Positions 1 to 9,111 of a DNA stretch of 64,000 bases are shown piece by piece. The notes beneath the pieces were generated by a model. That model saw nothing but the letters and a program-made list of their open reading frames with translations. It was not told the origin of the DNA and ran no database searches. Source of the DNA: Bacillota bacterium. Its GTDB lineage: Bacteria; Bacillota; Clostridia; Acetivibrionales; DSM-1351. Position numbers and translations under genes: made by a program. Location of the stretch: positions 139,408-203,407 of the forward strand of contig JAEXFI010000014.1 in NCBI GenBank assembly GCA_023400235.1. The letters are read 5' to 3'. How positions within the stretch are numbered: position 1 is the first letter of the stretch; each line of letters starts with the position of its first letter.

Positions 1-1236
1 GGTCTCTTTTGCCGTATTGTACTCAATAATGGCTTTTCTGTATTTTACTTTTTCAGCATTTAAATCCAGAAGGCTTTTATCCAAGTCTATTTTGGTTACT
101 GCTTTTTGAATGTATCTGGTTTGAGCTGCTTTATATTTCTTATCTTTCAAGGCAACAGAGCTCTCCGCTGCCTTAACTGCTGAATATTTGCTATTTGCAG
201 TTATGTATAAACCGAGAATCTCCTGTTTTACCTTTGTATTAGCTTCTTTAATGCTCTCCTCCGCCTCTCTTATCTGGTTTAGTGCATTTTCACGCTGAAG
301 CTGGAGTGTTACACTCTGCATATTGTCCATATATGAATTGTTTACCTGATAATACACATTTTTGCCGTCCCAGTAATTTAGCCGTGCAAGAGATATTTCA
401 TTTCTGTCAGTTGTGGCCTTTTCCAGGTATTCATAATAATCCTTTAGCTCTGTTAAATTTGAATAATCATAATCTTTTAATACAATTTCATCCTTCAAGG
501 GAATACCTAGCTGCTTTTTTAAGTCAAATTTTAGATTTTCAACATTCCTGCGCAGCTTAGCCAGCTCTTTTATCTGAATCTCAATATCCATTTGACTTTT
601 TTCGTAAGAAACTTCTGATATTTCTCCCTGCTCAAATTTCTTTTTTTCTTGTGCTAATGACTTCTGCGCTATCTGTAGGGACGTATCAGAAATGCCTATT
701 TGGTCATTGAGAATAAGAATGTTATCATATATTTTCCTTATGTTTAAAGATATACTATTAATACTTGATTTCTTATTAAATTCGTATCTTAAAAGGCTGC
801 TCCACAATGAATAATTGGGGTAATCTTCCGGATTAAAAAGATGTGAGATATCTTTATTCTTAAAATAAACAGTCTCTCCATACATAGCATAATATCCATA
901 TAATATACCCAATTCCAAACTGGATATATTGTGTGAATCAGAAGCTTTTGAATACAAATTCTCAATATCAGCTAGAACATCATCCTTTACTCCCTTATAT
1001 ATTGATGGATTATAATCCTTTCCGCTTAGAAGATGATTTATTTTCTGGTCCACCTCTTTTAGGCTAAGAGTATTTGCTGCAGCTGTTTTTTGAGCGTCTT
1101 CCAAATTAATACCATAAGCCTTATCATTGGTGGTCACGGCATCAGCTGCACTTATGCTTACTGTTGCAAATATGATAGTTATTAAGATTAAAAACTTAGA
1201 AATTCTATTACGTTGCCTAATATTATTTACAAGCAT
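1..1236 (-). CDS. TolC-like outer membrane efflux family protein (3' end outside window)
   Basis: An open frame runs without a stop from an ATG at 1236 to the window edge, giving 412 residues; the C-terminus lies outside the window. An AAAGGAGGA ribosome binding site precedes the ATG. Residues 1-31 form a secretion signal (basic start, hydrophobic stretch, cleavage near SAADA). The rest is mostly long amphipathic helix with heptad-like patterns, for example residues 190-245 (IAQKSLAQEKKKFEQGEIS) and 320-410, which is the usual look of TolC-family coiled-coil hairpins, including the characteristic phrase 'A...L...R...G..S..D...A'. The family forms export channels in diderm bacteria. In a monoderm its partner and role are unclear; attachment to the wall or S-layer is only a guess. 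It is divergent from the O-antigen-ligase-type gene. The family call is moderately sure, the function is not. Confidence 0.7.
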   Translation of the reverse strand, partial: MLVNNIRQRNRISKFLILITIIFATVSISAADAVTTNDKAYGINLEDAQKTAAANTLSLKEVDQKINHLLSGKDYNPSIYKGVKDDVLADIENLYSKASDSHNISSLELGILYGYYAMYGETVYFKNKDISHLFNPEDYPNYSLWSSLLRYEFNKKSSINSISLNIRKIYDNILILNDQIGISDTSLQIAQKSLAQEKKKFEQGEISEVSYEKSQMDIEIQIKELAKLRRNVENLKFDLKKQLGIPLKDEIVLKDYDYSNLTELKDYYEYLEKATTDRNEISLARLNYWDGKNVYYQVNNSYMDNMQSVTLQLQRENALNQIREAEESIKEANTKVKQEILGLYITANSKYSAVKAAESSVALKDKKYKAAQTRYIQKAVTKIDLDKSLLDLNAEKVKYRKAIIEYNTAKET

Positions 1237-1423
1237 TATCTTCCTCCTTTCACTTCTATTTAAGTATATACGTAAATAATACTTTTTTGTATTACAAATT
1301 AACAAAAAATATTAATAAATTCACTGCGAATTTACTATGTTTTGTAATTGTAATTCATGCAATGGTTTACCTTTTATTTCTATTATGCTAAAATGAATTT
1401 TGAAAAGGAAGGTGGTTATTATT

Positions 1424-3253
1424 ATGGGTAAAAAAAAAGTTCTCAGTACTGATAGTTATGTCAAAATGATCCCATTGGCTTTGATTTTATTGATAGTCCC
1501 TCTTATTGTTCACTTAAAAACTGTAAAACTCACAGGTGCCGCATTGGTATTCAGTCCAAACAGTGATAGTTATCCTGATTTTTTCAACTATTTTAAGGCA
1601 ATATGGCTGGAAGCTTTGACAATTATAAGCTTTCTGGTTTGTTTATGGTATTTTAATTCAAAAAAATACACTTTTAAGGTTTCCAAATTATTTATTCCTT
1701 TAGGGATATATTATTTTGGTGTGATAATTTCCACTTTACTTTCTGACTATAAGCATCAGTCATTATTCGGCTTTAATGACAGATTCGAAGGTTTTTTTGT
1801 AATAACCTGCTATATGACAATCTGTTTTCTTGCAGCACATTTTATCACTTTTGAAAAGGATGTTAAAATTCTATTTGGTGCATTAGTTTTTTCAGCAGTT
1901 ATAATATCGCTTCTTGGTATAAGTCAATTTTGGGGGTTTGATATACTACAGTCTGATTTTGGAAAACATCTGATGCTCTCAGCTAATGATTATAAAGAAA
2001 TAGGCGAATCCTTGGAGTTCAAATTCCCTACCAGATACATATATGCCACATTATATAACCCAAACTATGTGGGAAGCTATTTCTCAATGCTTTTCCCAAT
2101 AAGCCTGATCCTCTTCCTGTTCTCAAACAGTTTAAAAAATAAAATCCTTTCTGGAATTTTTAGCTGCCTTACATTTATTACTTTAGTAGGCTGCTTATCC
2201 ACTACAGGTTATATTGGCGCATTTTTTGCAATTTTAATTATATTACTGATTCTTTATAAAAAGGTTATTAAGTCATGGAAATCTGTTATACCACTGTTCT
2301 TGTGCCTGGTTGGCATTTTACTTTTAATGAATTTAACTGCAAATGGTACTTTACTGCCGGGATTTGCTAAGACTACTACTCAAGGTCAAAATAATTCCGG
2401 AATCACTGATATTGCTACTTCCAAACCTGATAATAGCCTTAAAGATATTAAACTGGTTAAAAACAGTGCCAGTATAATAACTGTTGATAATGTTTTAAAT
2501 ATACAATTCGACAATTCTAATTATCAATGCTTGTTTTCTGACCAAGTAGGTAACAAATTGGATTTTAAGATTGATGAAACAGATAATAAAACTCTGACCT
2601 TCAATGATTCAAGATATGAAGGTATCAAGATAATTATTGATGGCGCAGTGTTTAATATTACAACTAGTAATACGGTATTTAATATCTGCGTTAATAAAGA
2701 CACTGGCTATTTCAAATTTATGGATCATCGAGGCAATCAAGTTGATATTGTTGATGTTGACAAAATTGGCTTTGAAGGCAAGGAGACCTTTGCTTCTTCC
2801 AGAGGATACATATGGTCAAGAACTCTACCACTGCTCAAAGATACACTCTTCTGGGGCCATGGCCCAGATACCTTTGCCTTTGTCTTTCCTCAGAACGACT
2901 TTCTGGGAAAAGTGAAAGCTTTTAACTCGCCATATATAATTGTTGATAAGCCTCACAATATGTTTTTGCAGATTTCAGTTAATACCGGACTGTTATCATT
3001 GTTAGCTTTCCTAGTATTTATTATGTGGTATGCAATAGTATCCGTAAAATTATATATTATGAACAAATCCGATAACATTTATTTTATATCAGGTGTCAGT
3101 TGTTTAGTTGCCGTTATGGGCTTTATGATTTCAGCCTTTGCCAACGATAGCGTTATAAGTGTTAGTCCTGTGTTCTGGATTATTTTAGGTATAGGCATAG
3201 CCTCTAACAGGCTCTATAAATCGCATATAAGTAGTATCAAGCTAACGGCCTAG
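1424..3253 (+). CDS. O-antigen ligase / polymerase-type membrane protein (Wzy_C family)
   Basis: 609 residues from an ATG at 1424 with AGGAAGGTGG eight bases upstream; a longer reading from a TTG at 1400 would overlap that site. There are about ten hydrophobic segments, most before residue 310, then a soluble extracytoplasmic part of about 140 residues (roughly 320-455), then two or three more membrane segments. The start of the C-terminal part carries the family signature: an arginine-tryptophan pair in SSRGYIW, a GHGPDTF turn and a VDKPHNMFLQ histidine motif. Members of this superfamily join or polymerise undecaprenyl-linked glycans, or transfer glycans to proteins. There is no polysaccharide gene cluster next to it. 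Its neighbours are S-layer genes, so a role in surface glycosylation is an inference. A shared hairpin terminator follows. Confidence 0.8.
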   Translation: MGKKKVLSTDSYVKMIPLALILLIVPLIVHLKTVKLTGAALVFSPNSDSYPDFFNYFKAIWLEALTIISFLVCLWYFNSKKYTFKVSKLFIPLGIYYFGVIISTLLSDYKHQSLFGFNDRFEGFFVITCYMTICFLAAHFITFEKDVKILFGALVFSAVIISLLGISQFWGFDILQSDFGKHLMLSANDYKEIGESLEFKFPTRYIYATLYNPNYVGSYFSMLFPISLILFLFSNSLKNKILSGIFSCLTFITLVGCLSTTGYIGAFFAILIILLILYKKVIKSWKSVIPLFLCLVGILLLMNLTANGTLLPGFAKTTTQGQNNSGITDIATSKPDNSLKDIKLVKNSASIITVDNVLNIQFDNSNYQCLFSDQVGNKLDFKIDETDNKTLTFNDSRYEGIKIIIDGAVFNITTSNTVFNICVNKDTGYFKFMDHRGNQVDIVDVDKIGFEGKETFASSRGYIWSRTLPLLKDTLFWGHGPDTFAFVFPQNDFLGKVKAFNSPYIIVDKPHNMFLQISVNTGLLSLLAFLVFIMWYAIVSVKLYIMNKSDNIYFISGVSCLVAVMGFMISAFANDSVISVSPVFWIILGIGIASNRLYKSHISSIKLTA

Positions 3254-3273
3254 AAGGTGTTCTGGGCTTACAT

Positions 3274-3312
3274 AAAAACGGCACTGTGGATGTTTCTCAC
3301 AGTGCCGTTTTT
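3274..3312. terminator. Bidirectional intrinsic terminator
   Basis: A 15-bp perfect stem, AAAAACGGCACTGTG with its complement ending in TTTTT, around a nine-base loop. It sits between two converging genes and has a T-run at the end of each strand, so it can stop both. Confidence 0.9.
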
Positions 3313-3349
3313 AGTGACTTTGGTTTTTATTGATGAATCAATTCCTAGA

Positions 3350-5608
3350 TTATTCTCCCAATGTAACCGTAAATCTCTTCCCTTCATCCAAAGCTGTCTC
3401 ATTGCCTCCGAAATCTTTAACGCTCTTGCAAAATAGATTATATTGAATAGTTTTATCAAGTTTATCAAAGAGCAGAATCACATTAAAGTTGTCTATATAT
3501 GTTATTGCTATTGGGTACTTCTTGTAGGAGCTATCTTTATCAATGTAATCCAGCATATAATTTTGGGGGGACGCATTAGGTACATCAGCTGATATTTCCT
3601 TACTAAAGGTAATCTTTACAGCATTTGATCCGATAATTTTAGCCTCTTTGACACCAGGCTTTACATCATCTGCTGTTCTTACCAGAAAAGTCTTTTCAAT
3701 TGTACCACTTAAAGTTTCACCACTGTAATCCTGGAATGTACTTGGTATCTTTACGGTATACGGCCGATTTACAATCAACTTGTTTACTTCTTTGAAGAAC
3801 AGCTTTACTGTCTTCTGGTCTATTGACGTAAAACGAACTGCAGCAGGGGCAAATTTGTTGCCATATGTAATATCTGCCATTGAATAATTACCCACATCCA
3901 AGGCTGACTTCGTGTCTACAGGCCTGTCAAAGCTAATTGAGATCGAATACGCATCATCTACACTAACATCATTTACTGTCAATGAGCTCTGATTTGAAAA
4001 TGCCCCGCTAAATGTGAAGGTCTGCTCTTCAATACTATATTGCTTTGATATGTCATTAATTCGATTTATCATTATGCCATATGATTTATTTTTATCTATA
4101 ATTGTCTTGAGCCTTAAAACTACGCTTTTTCCCTCTGATCCGGAATCATTAATAACAAATGCCTTCTCTATCTGGATCGGATTGTTTTCACTATCTGTAA
4201 TGCTATAATTATAAATCTGCTGGGCTAAAGTACTGTTTATTTTCCTATTAAAATTCAATTTTATAGCTTTACTGTTAATGGCATTTATACTATTAAGTAT
4301 AAGTTTTGAATCCCCCATATCTTTTGATATAAAAGAATACTGATCTCCATTTCCATCTCCCAGTGCTACTCCATAGGAACCAATCAACCCGCCCGAGAGC
4401 TTTATTATGTACTCCGTACCAGGAGTAAATACCTTTGACTTTAGTGCTACTGCCGCACTATAGCCATCTCCGGCTAAACTAACCTTCAAATCGTCGCCTC
4501 TTGCAAATACCTCACCGTTACAGTCAATCTCATAATTTGGTGCAAACTCAATATTTTCATTAACGGGCTGCGTAAAATATACAATTACTTCTGAACGGGA
4601 TATTTGTTCAGTCATGCTTATTTTAAACAGGTCAGACTTGATTGCAACAAGCTTATATCCATTAAACTGGCCTGAAATGACAGGAATTGTGTTTGCCTCC
4701 ATATCAACAACATTATTTATCTCGATAGTATAGCTAAGATTTTCAATTTGAGTTGCTGTGTCCAAAACTAAGGCATTCCCGGAATGTGAGCTTATAGATA
4801 CATTTAATGTATTATTTTTATTATTAGTCTCATAAACCCTTATATTGTTTGAGTCAATTGAATTAATAACTTCTGACAGCTCCACCCTGACCTTTCTTGC
4901 ATTTTGAGGTATAACTTGATTTATTTTTGTTATCACAGTATCTTTCAAAATCCCAGTGGAAGCCGCAGTCTCTCTATCCATAGCGCCATTATTAACAAGC
5001 TGCTGGATTAATGTTATACTGCTGCCTTTTGGCTTTAAACCCAGTGCAGTATACATGACCTTCACAACCTCACTTCTTGTATAGCTCAAATTATCAGTTG
5101 TCTTATCAAGATATGCGGAATCTTGTACAAGACCAACCTCATATGCCTTCTTGAAGACTGTCTTATTCCAACTAAAATCCTCTGGCCCACTATACCCCAG
5201 TACCTTCATTATCATTACCAAAAATGCCTGTTCTGAGAGATTTTGGTCAACTCCAAATTTATTGTTACCTATCCCAGTTGTTATTTGGTATTGCTCGCTG
5301 TATGAGATATATGGAGCATACCATGCTGAAGATTTTACATCCGTGAATGAAGATGGAGATAAATTCCCCTTATTTGTTTCAAAATCTTTTGCCTTTCCAA
5401 GCAGCTTTATGATAAATACTATAGATTCATACTTTTTCAGATTTTTATCCAGGCTGTAATTGCCCTTTCCATCCCCATCTATCAATCCAAGCTTATTTAA
5501 CGCCGCTGCCTTTGCATTGGCATCCAAATTTTCTTGTGCGCCAGCTGGCATGAAAGAAACAAATATACACACTATAAGTAATAACGCAACTATTCTTCCT
5601 CTGTACAT
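3350..5608 (-). CDS. SLH-domain surface protein with Ig-like repeats
   Basis: 752 residues; the ATG at 5608 is preceded by AGGAGGCGG. Residues 1-24 are a signal peptide (hydrophobic core, cleavage near PAGA-QE). Three S-layer homology (SLH) modules follow at about 30-90, 90-150 and 150-200, recognised by FTDV..SAWYAPYI, the G(I/V)G...FG..Q repeat and the R.E..K.MY.ALG segments; SLH modules bind pyruvylated secondary wall polymer and hold the protein on the cell wall. From about 235 to the end there are repeated beta-strand-rich segments with the phrase 'V.V.F...V/I' and 'N.SI/NYS...D', resembling bacterial SbsA-type Ig-like domains. It has no catalytic motif, so it is probably structural. It lies with two larger S-layer paralogs on the same strand, but a terminator at 5714-5749 separates them. 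Confidence 0.85.
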   Translation of the reverse strand: MYRGRIVALLLIVCIFVSFMPAGAQENLDANAKAAALNKLGLIDGDGKGNYSLDKNLKKYESIVFIIKLLGKAKDFETNKGNLSPSSFTDVKSSAWYAPYISYSEQYQITTGIGNNKFGVDQNLSEQAFLVMIMKVLGYSGPEDFSWNKTVFKKAYEVGLVQDSAYLDKTTDNLSYTRSEVVKVMYTALGLKPKGSSITLIQQLVNNGAMDRETAASTGILKDTVITKINQVIPQNARKVRVELSEVINSIDSNNIRVYETNNKNNTLNVSISSHSGNALVLDTATQIENLSYTIEINNVVDMEANTIPVISGQFNGYKLVAIKSDLFKISMTEQISRSEVIVYFTQPVNENIEFAPNYEIDCNGEVFARGDDLKVSLAGDGYSAAVALKSKVFTPGTEYIIKLSGGLIGSYGVALGDGNGDQYSFISKDMGDSKLILNSINAINSKAIKLNFNRKINSTLAQQIYNYSITDSENNPIQIEKAFVINDSGSEGKSVVLRLKTIIDKNKSYGIMINRINDISKQYSIEEQTFTFSGAFSNQSSLTVNDVSVDDAYSISISFDRPVDTKSALDVGNYSMADITYGNKFAPAAVRFTSIDQKTVKLFFKEVNKLIVNRPYTVKIPSTFQDYSGETLSGTIEKTFLVRTADDVKPGVKEAKIIGSNAVKITFSKEISADVPNASPQNYMLDYIDKDSSYKKYPIAITYIDNFNVILLFDKLDKTIQYNLFCKSVKDFGGNETALDEGKRFTVTLGE

Positions 5609-5713
5609 TTTCCGCCTCCTGATACATATTAGCTTATTTATCTTACTCAGTAAATAATACCATATATATTGAAGTAATTACATATTCCATACTTAGTTGT
5701 AATAAAAATGACT

Positions 5714-5749
5714 AAAAAAAGAGCTAAGACAATGTCTTAGCTCTTTTTT
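5714..5749 (-). terminator. Intrinsic terminator of the downstream S-layer gene
   Basis: Stem AAAGAGCTAAGACA with complement TGTCTTAGCTCTTT around a very short loop, with T-runs on both strands. It begins 12 bases after the stop of the minus-strand S-layer gene ending at 5761. Confidence 0.9.
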
Positions 5750-5760
5750 ACTAGATTAAA

Positions 5761-8742
5761 TTACTTAGTTACACTCCAAACAGTACCAGAAGCCAATACA
5801 TTAGCATCAGGTGATGCATCAGTTATATTGTATACCTGAGTAACTGATGTATATGGGGTTACCTCATCATTAGCCTTAGCAGTAATTCTTACAACACTAC
5901 CATCTGCACCATTACTGATAGCAGTTACAGTATAGCCTTCCACTTTAAATGTCAATGTTGACAATGTAGCAGATTTAATACCTTCACTGAATGTAATGTC
6001 GATATAAAGATCTACACCCTTTGCAACTCTATTGCTAGCAGTCAGAGCTGTTGTTGTTGTAAATATGACACTTGGCACATCAGAGCCATTTATTGTAGTC
6101 TTAACTACTTCAGGAGCAACTAAGTCAGCAACCTGTTTCCCTTGACCTCCCAGCAACTTAGTTCCAGAAACTGAAACAGAGTTAGGAGTAGTTATAGATC
6201 CACAAGTAATATTTTCACCGGTGTATTTTGCATCTGTACCCATTTCCTTGTCAAGAACCAGTACAACTTCTGTCTTGCCATCAGAGTTTTTCACCTGTGA
6301 TTCAACATTCTGTACTCTTATGGTATTAACTACGCTACCATCAGTAGTAAAGGTAATATCTGTGTTAGCAAATGATGATAATTCCTTATCAAATGTAACC
6401 TTTACCTTATTCTTTGCAATCAACTTAGCACTTTCGATCAATACAGACTCAGCCTTAATGTAAGATGAAGCAGTATGGTCTTCATAAACATTGTTCTTTA
6501 TAGTAATTGGCTCAAGTGAATCCCCTAATCTCTTACCAGCTAAATCCATGATAGGAGCTATTTTAACTACTGGCTGATTTACAGTTGAAACCATATCAAT
6601 TACAACAGCTTTCTCAGAAAGCTTAGTAACTGTGTCATCAGATCCTAATGAAACTGGAGTAGCAGATATACTAACACTTGTAGCAACAGCATAGTTGTTC
6701 TTATCAAGCATTTGAGCTTCATTCATAGGTTCACTGAAGTATATGTAGATTTTTCCTTCTGTACCTACAGCATAGCAATCATCATACTTTACATCTGGAG
6801 GAGTATTATCACCAGTTGTAAATGTAAATGTAGCCTCAGCAGCCATCTTGTTTCCATACATATCTTCGGCATTCTTTACAACTACCTGATACTGAGTGTT
6901 ATCAGCAAGTTTACCAGGTACAGTTAATGTAAGGATTTTTCTATCCGCATCATTTGTCAAGTTGTAGAATACATCTTTTCCGTCAGATACTGATTTGAAA
7001 GTAATATTCTTCTTGTCGATTGATGAAGAAGTCAATGCTTCATCAAATGTAATCTTAAACGCAACATTTTTATCTACCTCTGTTGATGATACAACAGGAG
7101 GCGTTACATCTCTAACAACCTTAGCTGTTAACGTCTGATCAGGAACCTTTATACCATAGCCATCAACCATCTCACTGCCTGAAGTTGAACTGTTTACCAG
7201 GAAGAAGGTAATATCTCCAGCTGGAATTGCATTGTCGAATTTAAATGTTATTTCATCCTTATAGTTTCCAGAAGTTGTTACAACATCTGAACAGTAAGCA
7301 CTTACACCCTTAACAGAGTGGAACAATCTTAAATCAGCAGCCTTTACTGGTTTGCTGAACTTAACCTTCACTTCACCTGGCTTAGCATCAGAAATTGATA
7401 CTACTGATACGGATGTATCCTTAACATAATTAAATGTTGAATCACCCTTGAATACCTTGTAGCCAGCATAGTCCTGAACAGCAGTTGCAGTTGAACCATC
7501 CTTATTTACGGTTACAGCTACAGGTCCTTCTATCAAGCTTGTTCCGAGGTTCAAAGTAACAGTTACACCTGAGATTGTAGTGTTCTGGATGTAGTACGTA
7601 TATGTTCCGCTCTTAACTACAAAGTTGGAATCAAATGAACCACCTTGTGTATAAGAAGCTGTATCTCCGCCATAAATTGGCTCTGAGAAGGTAAGCTTTA
7701 TGTTCTTTTCTCCAGTAGCTTCAACCTTAGTCACAGTTGGGAGAATACCATCCTGTACAACTACATCAAGTTCCTTATCAGCAGCCAATTTTTTACCATC
7801 AGCAGCCTTGATATCCTTTTTAACTTTTACCTTTGCAGTACTTGAGTTGGTGAGCTTGTCAGTTATAGCATTATTCAATGTTATAACAACAGTCTTTGAG
7901 TCAACTAAAGCAGCACTGTCAGAACCAAGAGTAGTTTCTGTTGAGCCACCCTTGTCTTTTACTGAGTAGAAGCTTTCTGTTTCAGCAGAATCCTTATCCA
8001 TGTCCTTGTTGAACTTAACTTCGATCTGCTTTGCATTTAAAGCCGTGATTGATTCAACAACCAAATCAGCAGCAGCAACAGCTATCAAACCAGCTTTTTC
8101 AGCTATAGCCTTCAAGCTTGCATCTGAACCAACATACTTAACGATAACTGTTTCCTTAGCGTCCTTAGCTTTAGCAGTTAAAGCATCAGTAACGATTGCA
8201 GTAGCAGCATCTCTTAATAATGCGTCGCCAGCAGGTATCTTAGCTGATATTGAAGTGATAGTAGCCTTGGCAGCTAATAATTCAACAGCCTTAGCATAAT
8301 CATTTTCAGCTGAGAAGCCAAGTGCATTCATGAACATTGAAGCAAGGTCTTTACCAAGCAAAGGAGCAGCAGCATTTAATTTGTTGTCTGAACCCTTTAC
8401 TACACCAGCTTCAACAGCAAGTGCTATCCAGCCTTCTGCCCATGATGGAACTTTAGCAGCATCATCAAAAGTGTCAATGCTTGTAACGTCAGCAGCTTCC
8501 ATGTCAGCTTCTGTCTTTCCTAATACAGTCTTAAGAACTAAAACTGCACCTTCAGCCCTTGTTAATTCTTTTCCAAGCATTAAGTCACCAGATGCATTAC
8601 CGGTCCAAATGCCAAGATCTTTAAGAACTGTTGCTTGCGCTTCAAATTCGTAAGTAGTTGAAGCAGCAAATGCAGTAGCCATAGAAGTAAGCACTAACGC
8701 TATTGCTACAACAACTGCAGTTAACTTTCTGAGATTTCTCAT
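5761..8742 (-). CDS. Large S-layer protein, SLH plus Ig-like domains (paralog 1)
   Basis: 993 residues. The longer open frame starts at 8811, but the ATG at 8742 has AAGGAGGA at the right distance and opens directly into a signal peptide (MRNLRKLTAVVVAIALVLTS, cleavage after AFA). SLH-type modules occupy about residues 27-205 (VLKDLGIWTG, LTRAEGAVLVLKTVLG, SWAEGWIALAVEAGVVKGS). After them come many Ig-like beta modules of about 100 residues of the SbsA type, with repeated phrases such as ALNAKQIEVKFN, VVVKNAEDMYGN and IYIYFSEPMNEAQMLDKNNYAV. Composition is rich in Ala, Val, Thr and Lys and nearly free of Cys, as expected for a secreted array-forming protein. It is close kin to the next gene and has its own promoter (8904-8932) and terminator (5714-5749), so it is not strictly cotranscribed. 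A main S-layer subunit is the likely role. Confidence 0.85.
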   Translation of the reverse strand: MRNLRKLTAVVVAIALVLTSMATAFAASTTYEFEAQATVLKDLGIWTGNASGDLMLGKELTRAEGAVLVLKTVLGKTEADMEAADVTSIDTFDDAAKVPSWAEGWIALAVEAGVVKGSDNKLNAAAPLLGKDLASMFMNALGFSAENDYAKAVELLAAKATITSISAKIPAGDALLRDAATAIVTDALTAKAKDAKETVIVKYVGSDASLKAIAEKAGLIAVAAADLVVESITALNAKQIEVKFNKDMDKDSAETESFYSVKDKGGSTETTLGSDSAALVDSKTVVITLNNAITDKLTNSSTAKVKVKKDIKAADGKKLAADKELDVVVQDGILPTVTKVEATGEKNIKLTFSEPIYGGDTASYTQGGSFDSNFVVKSGTYTYYIQNTTISGVTVTLNLGTSLIEGPVAVTVNKDGSTATAVQDYAGYKVFKGDSTFNYVKDTSVSVVSISDAKPGEVKVKFSKPVKAADLRLFHSVKGVSAYCSDVVTTSGNYKDEITFKFDNAIPAGDITFFLVNSSTSGSEMVDGYGIKVPDQTLTAKVVRDVTPPVVSSTEVDKNVAFKITFDEALTSSSIDKKNITFKSVSDGKDVFYNLTNDADRKILTLTVPGKLADNTQYQVVVKNAEDMYGNKMAAEATFTFTTGDNTPPDVKYDDCYAVGTEGKIYIYFSEPMNEAQMLDKNNYAVATSVSISATPVSLGSDDTVTKLSEKAVVIDMVSTVNQPVVKIAPIMDLAGKRLGDSLEPITIKNNVYEDHTASSYIKAESVLIESAKLIAKNKVKVTFDKELSSFANTDITFTTDGSVVNTIRVQNVESQVKNSDGKTEVVLVLDKEMGTDAKYTGENITCGSITTPNSVSVSGTKLLGGQGKQVADLVAPEVVKTTINGSDVPSVIFTTTTALTASNRVAKGVDLYIDITFSEGIKSATLSTLTFKVEGYTVTAISNGADGSVVRITAKANDEVTPYTSVTQVYNITDASPDANVLASGTVWSVTK

Positions 8743-8903
8743 GTTCTCAAATCCTCCTTGTGTATTTTGTAGCGGGTGGGCTATGTAATTGCGGAGCAGG
8801 CTACGCCTCATCCCGTTTATAGCCCAACTCGTAAAACCTATTTTTCAAGATTCAATACCTTTAGCCGCATTATGGCTAAATTTACCTATCTTGATTCATA
8901 TGT

Positions 8904-8932
8904 ATTATATCACTGGCAAATTTTGCAGTCAA
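8904..8932 (-). promoter_or_regulatory. Sigma-A type promoter of S-layer paralog 1
   Basis: On the minus strand, TTGACT (8932-8927), a 17-base spacer and TATAAT (8909-8904). The start of the S-layer gene lies about 160 bases downstream. The transcribed leader can pair GGGCTA with TAGCCC around an inner GC-rich hairpin just before the ribosome binding site, which may stabilise the mRNA. Confidence 0.75.
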
Positions 8933-8970
8933 CAACGCCATTTTAAGTGTAAAGAATTTGTAATAGAACT

Positions 8971-9013
8971 GAAATAAAGAAGGCCGAGTATACACTCGGC
9001 CTTCTTTATTTTA
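8971..9013 (-). terminator. Intrinsic terminator of S-layer paralog 2
   Basis: Long stem AATAAAGAAGGCCGAGT with its complement around a four-base loop (ATAC), T-rich at both ends, about 100 bases after the stop at 9112. A second small hairpin, GCGGCT with AGCCGC, lies between them at about 9034-9053. Confidence 0.85.
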
Positions 9014-9111
9014 GTTCTTATTATTTTATTTCCCGCGGCTCTTTATCTAGCCGCTTTTTCTTACAGTTCGTAGCATAATGTCCTTATATTGCTGTCTTTA
9101 TCCGACATTAC

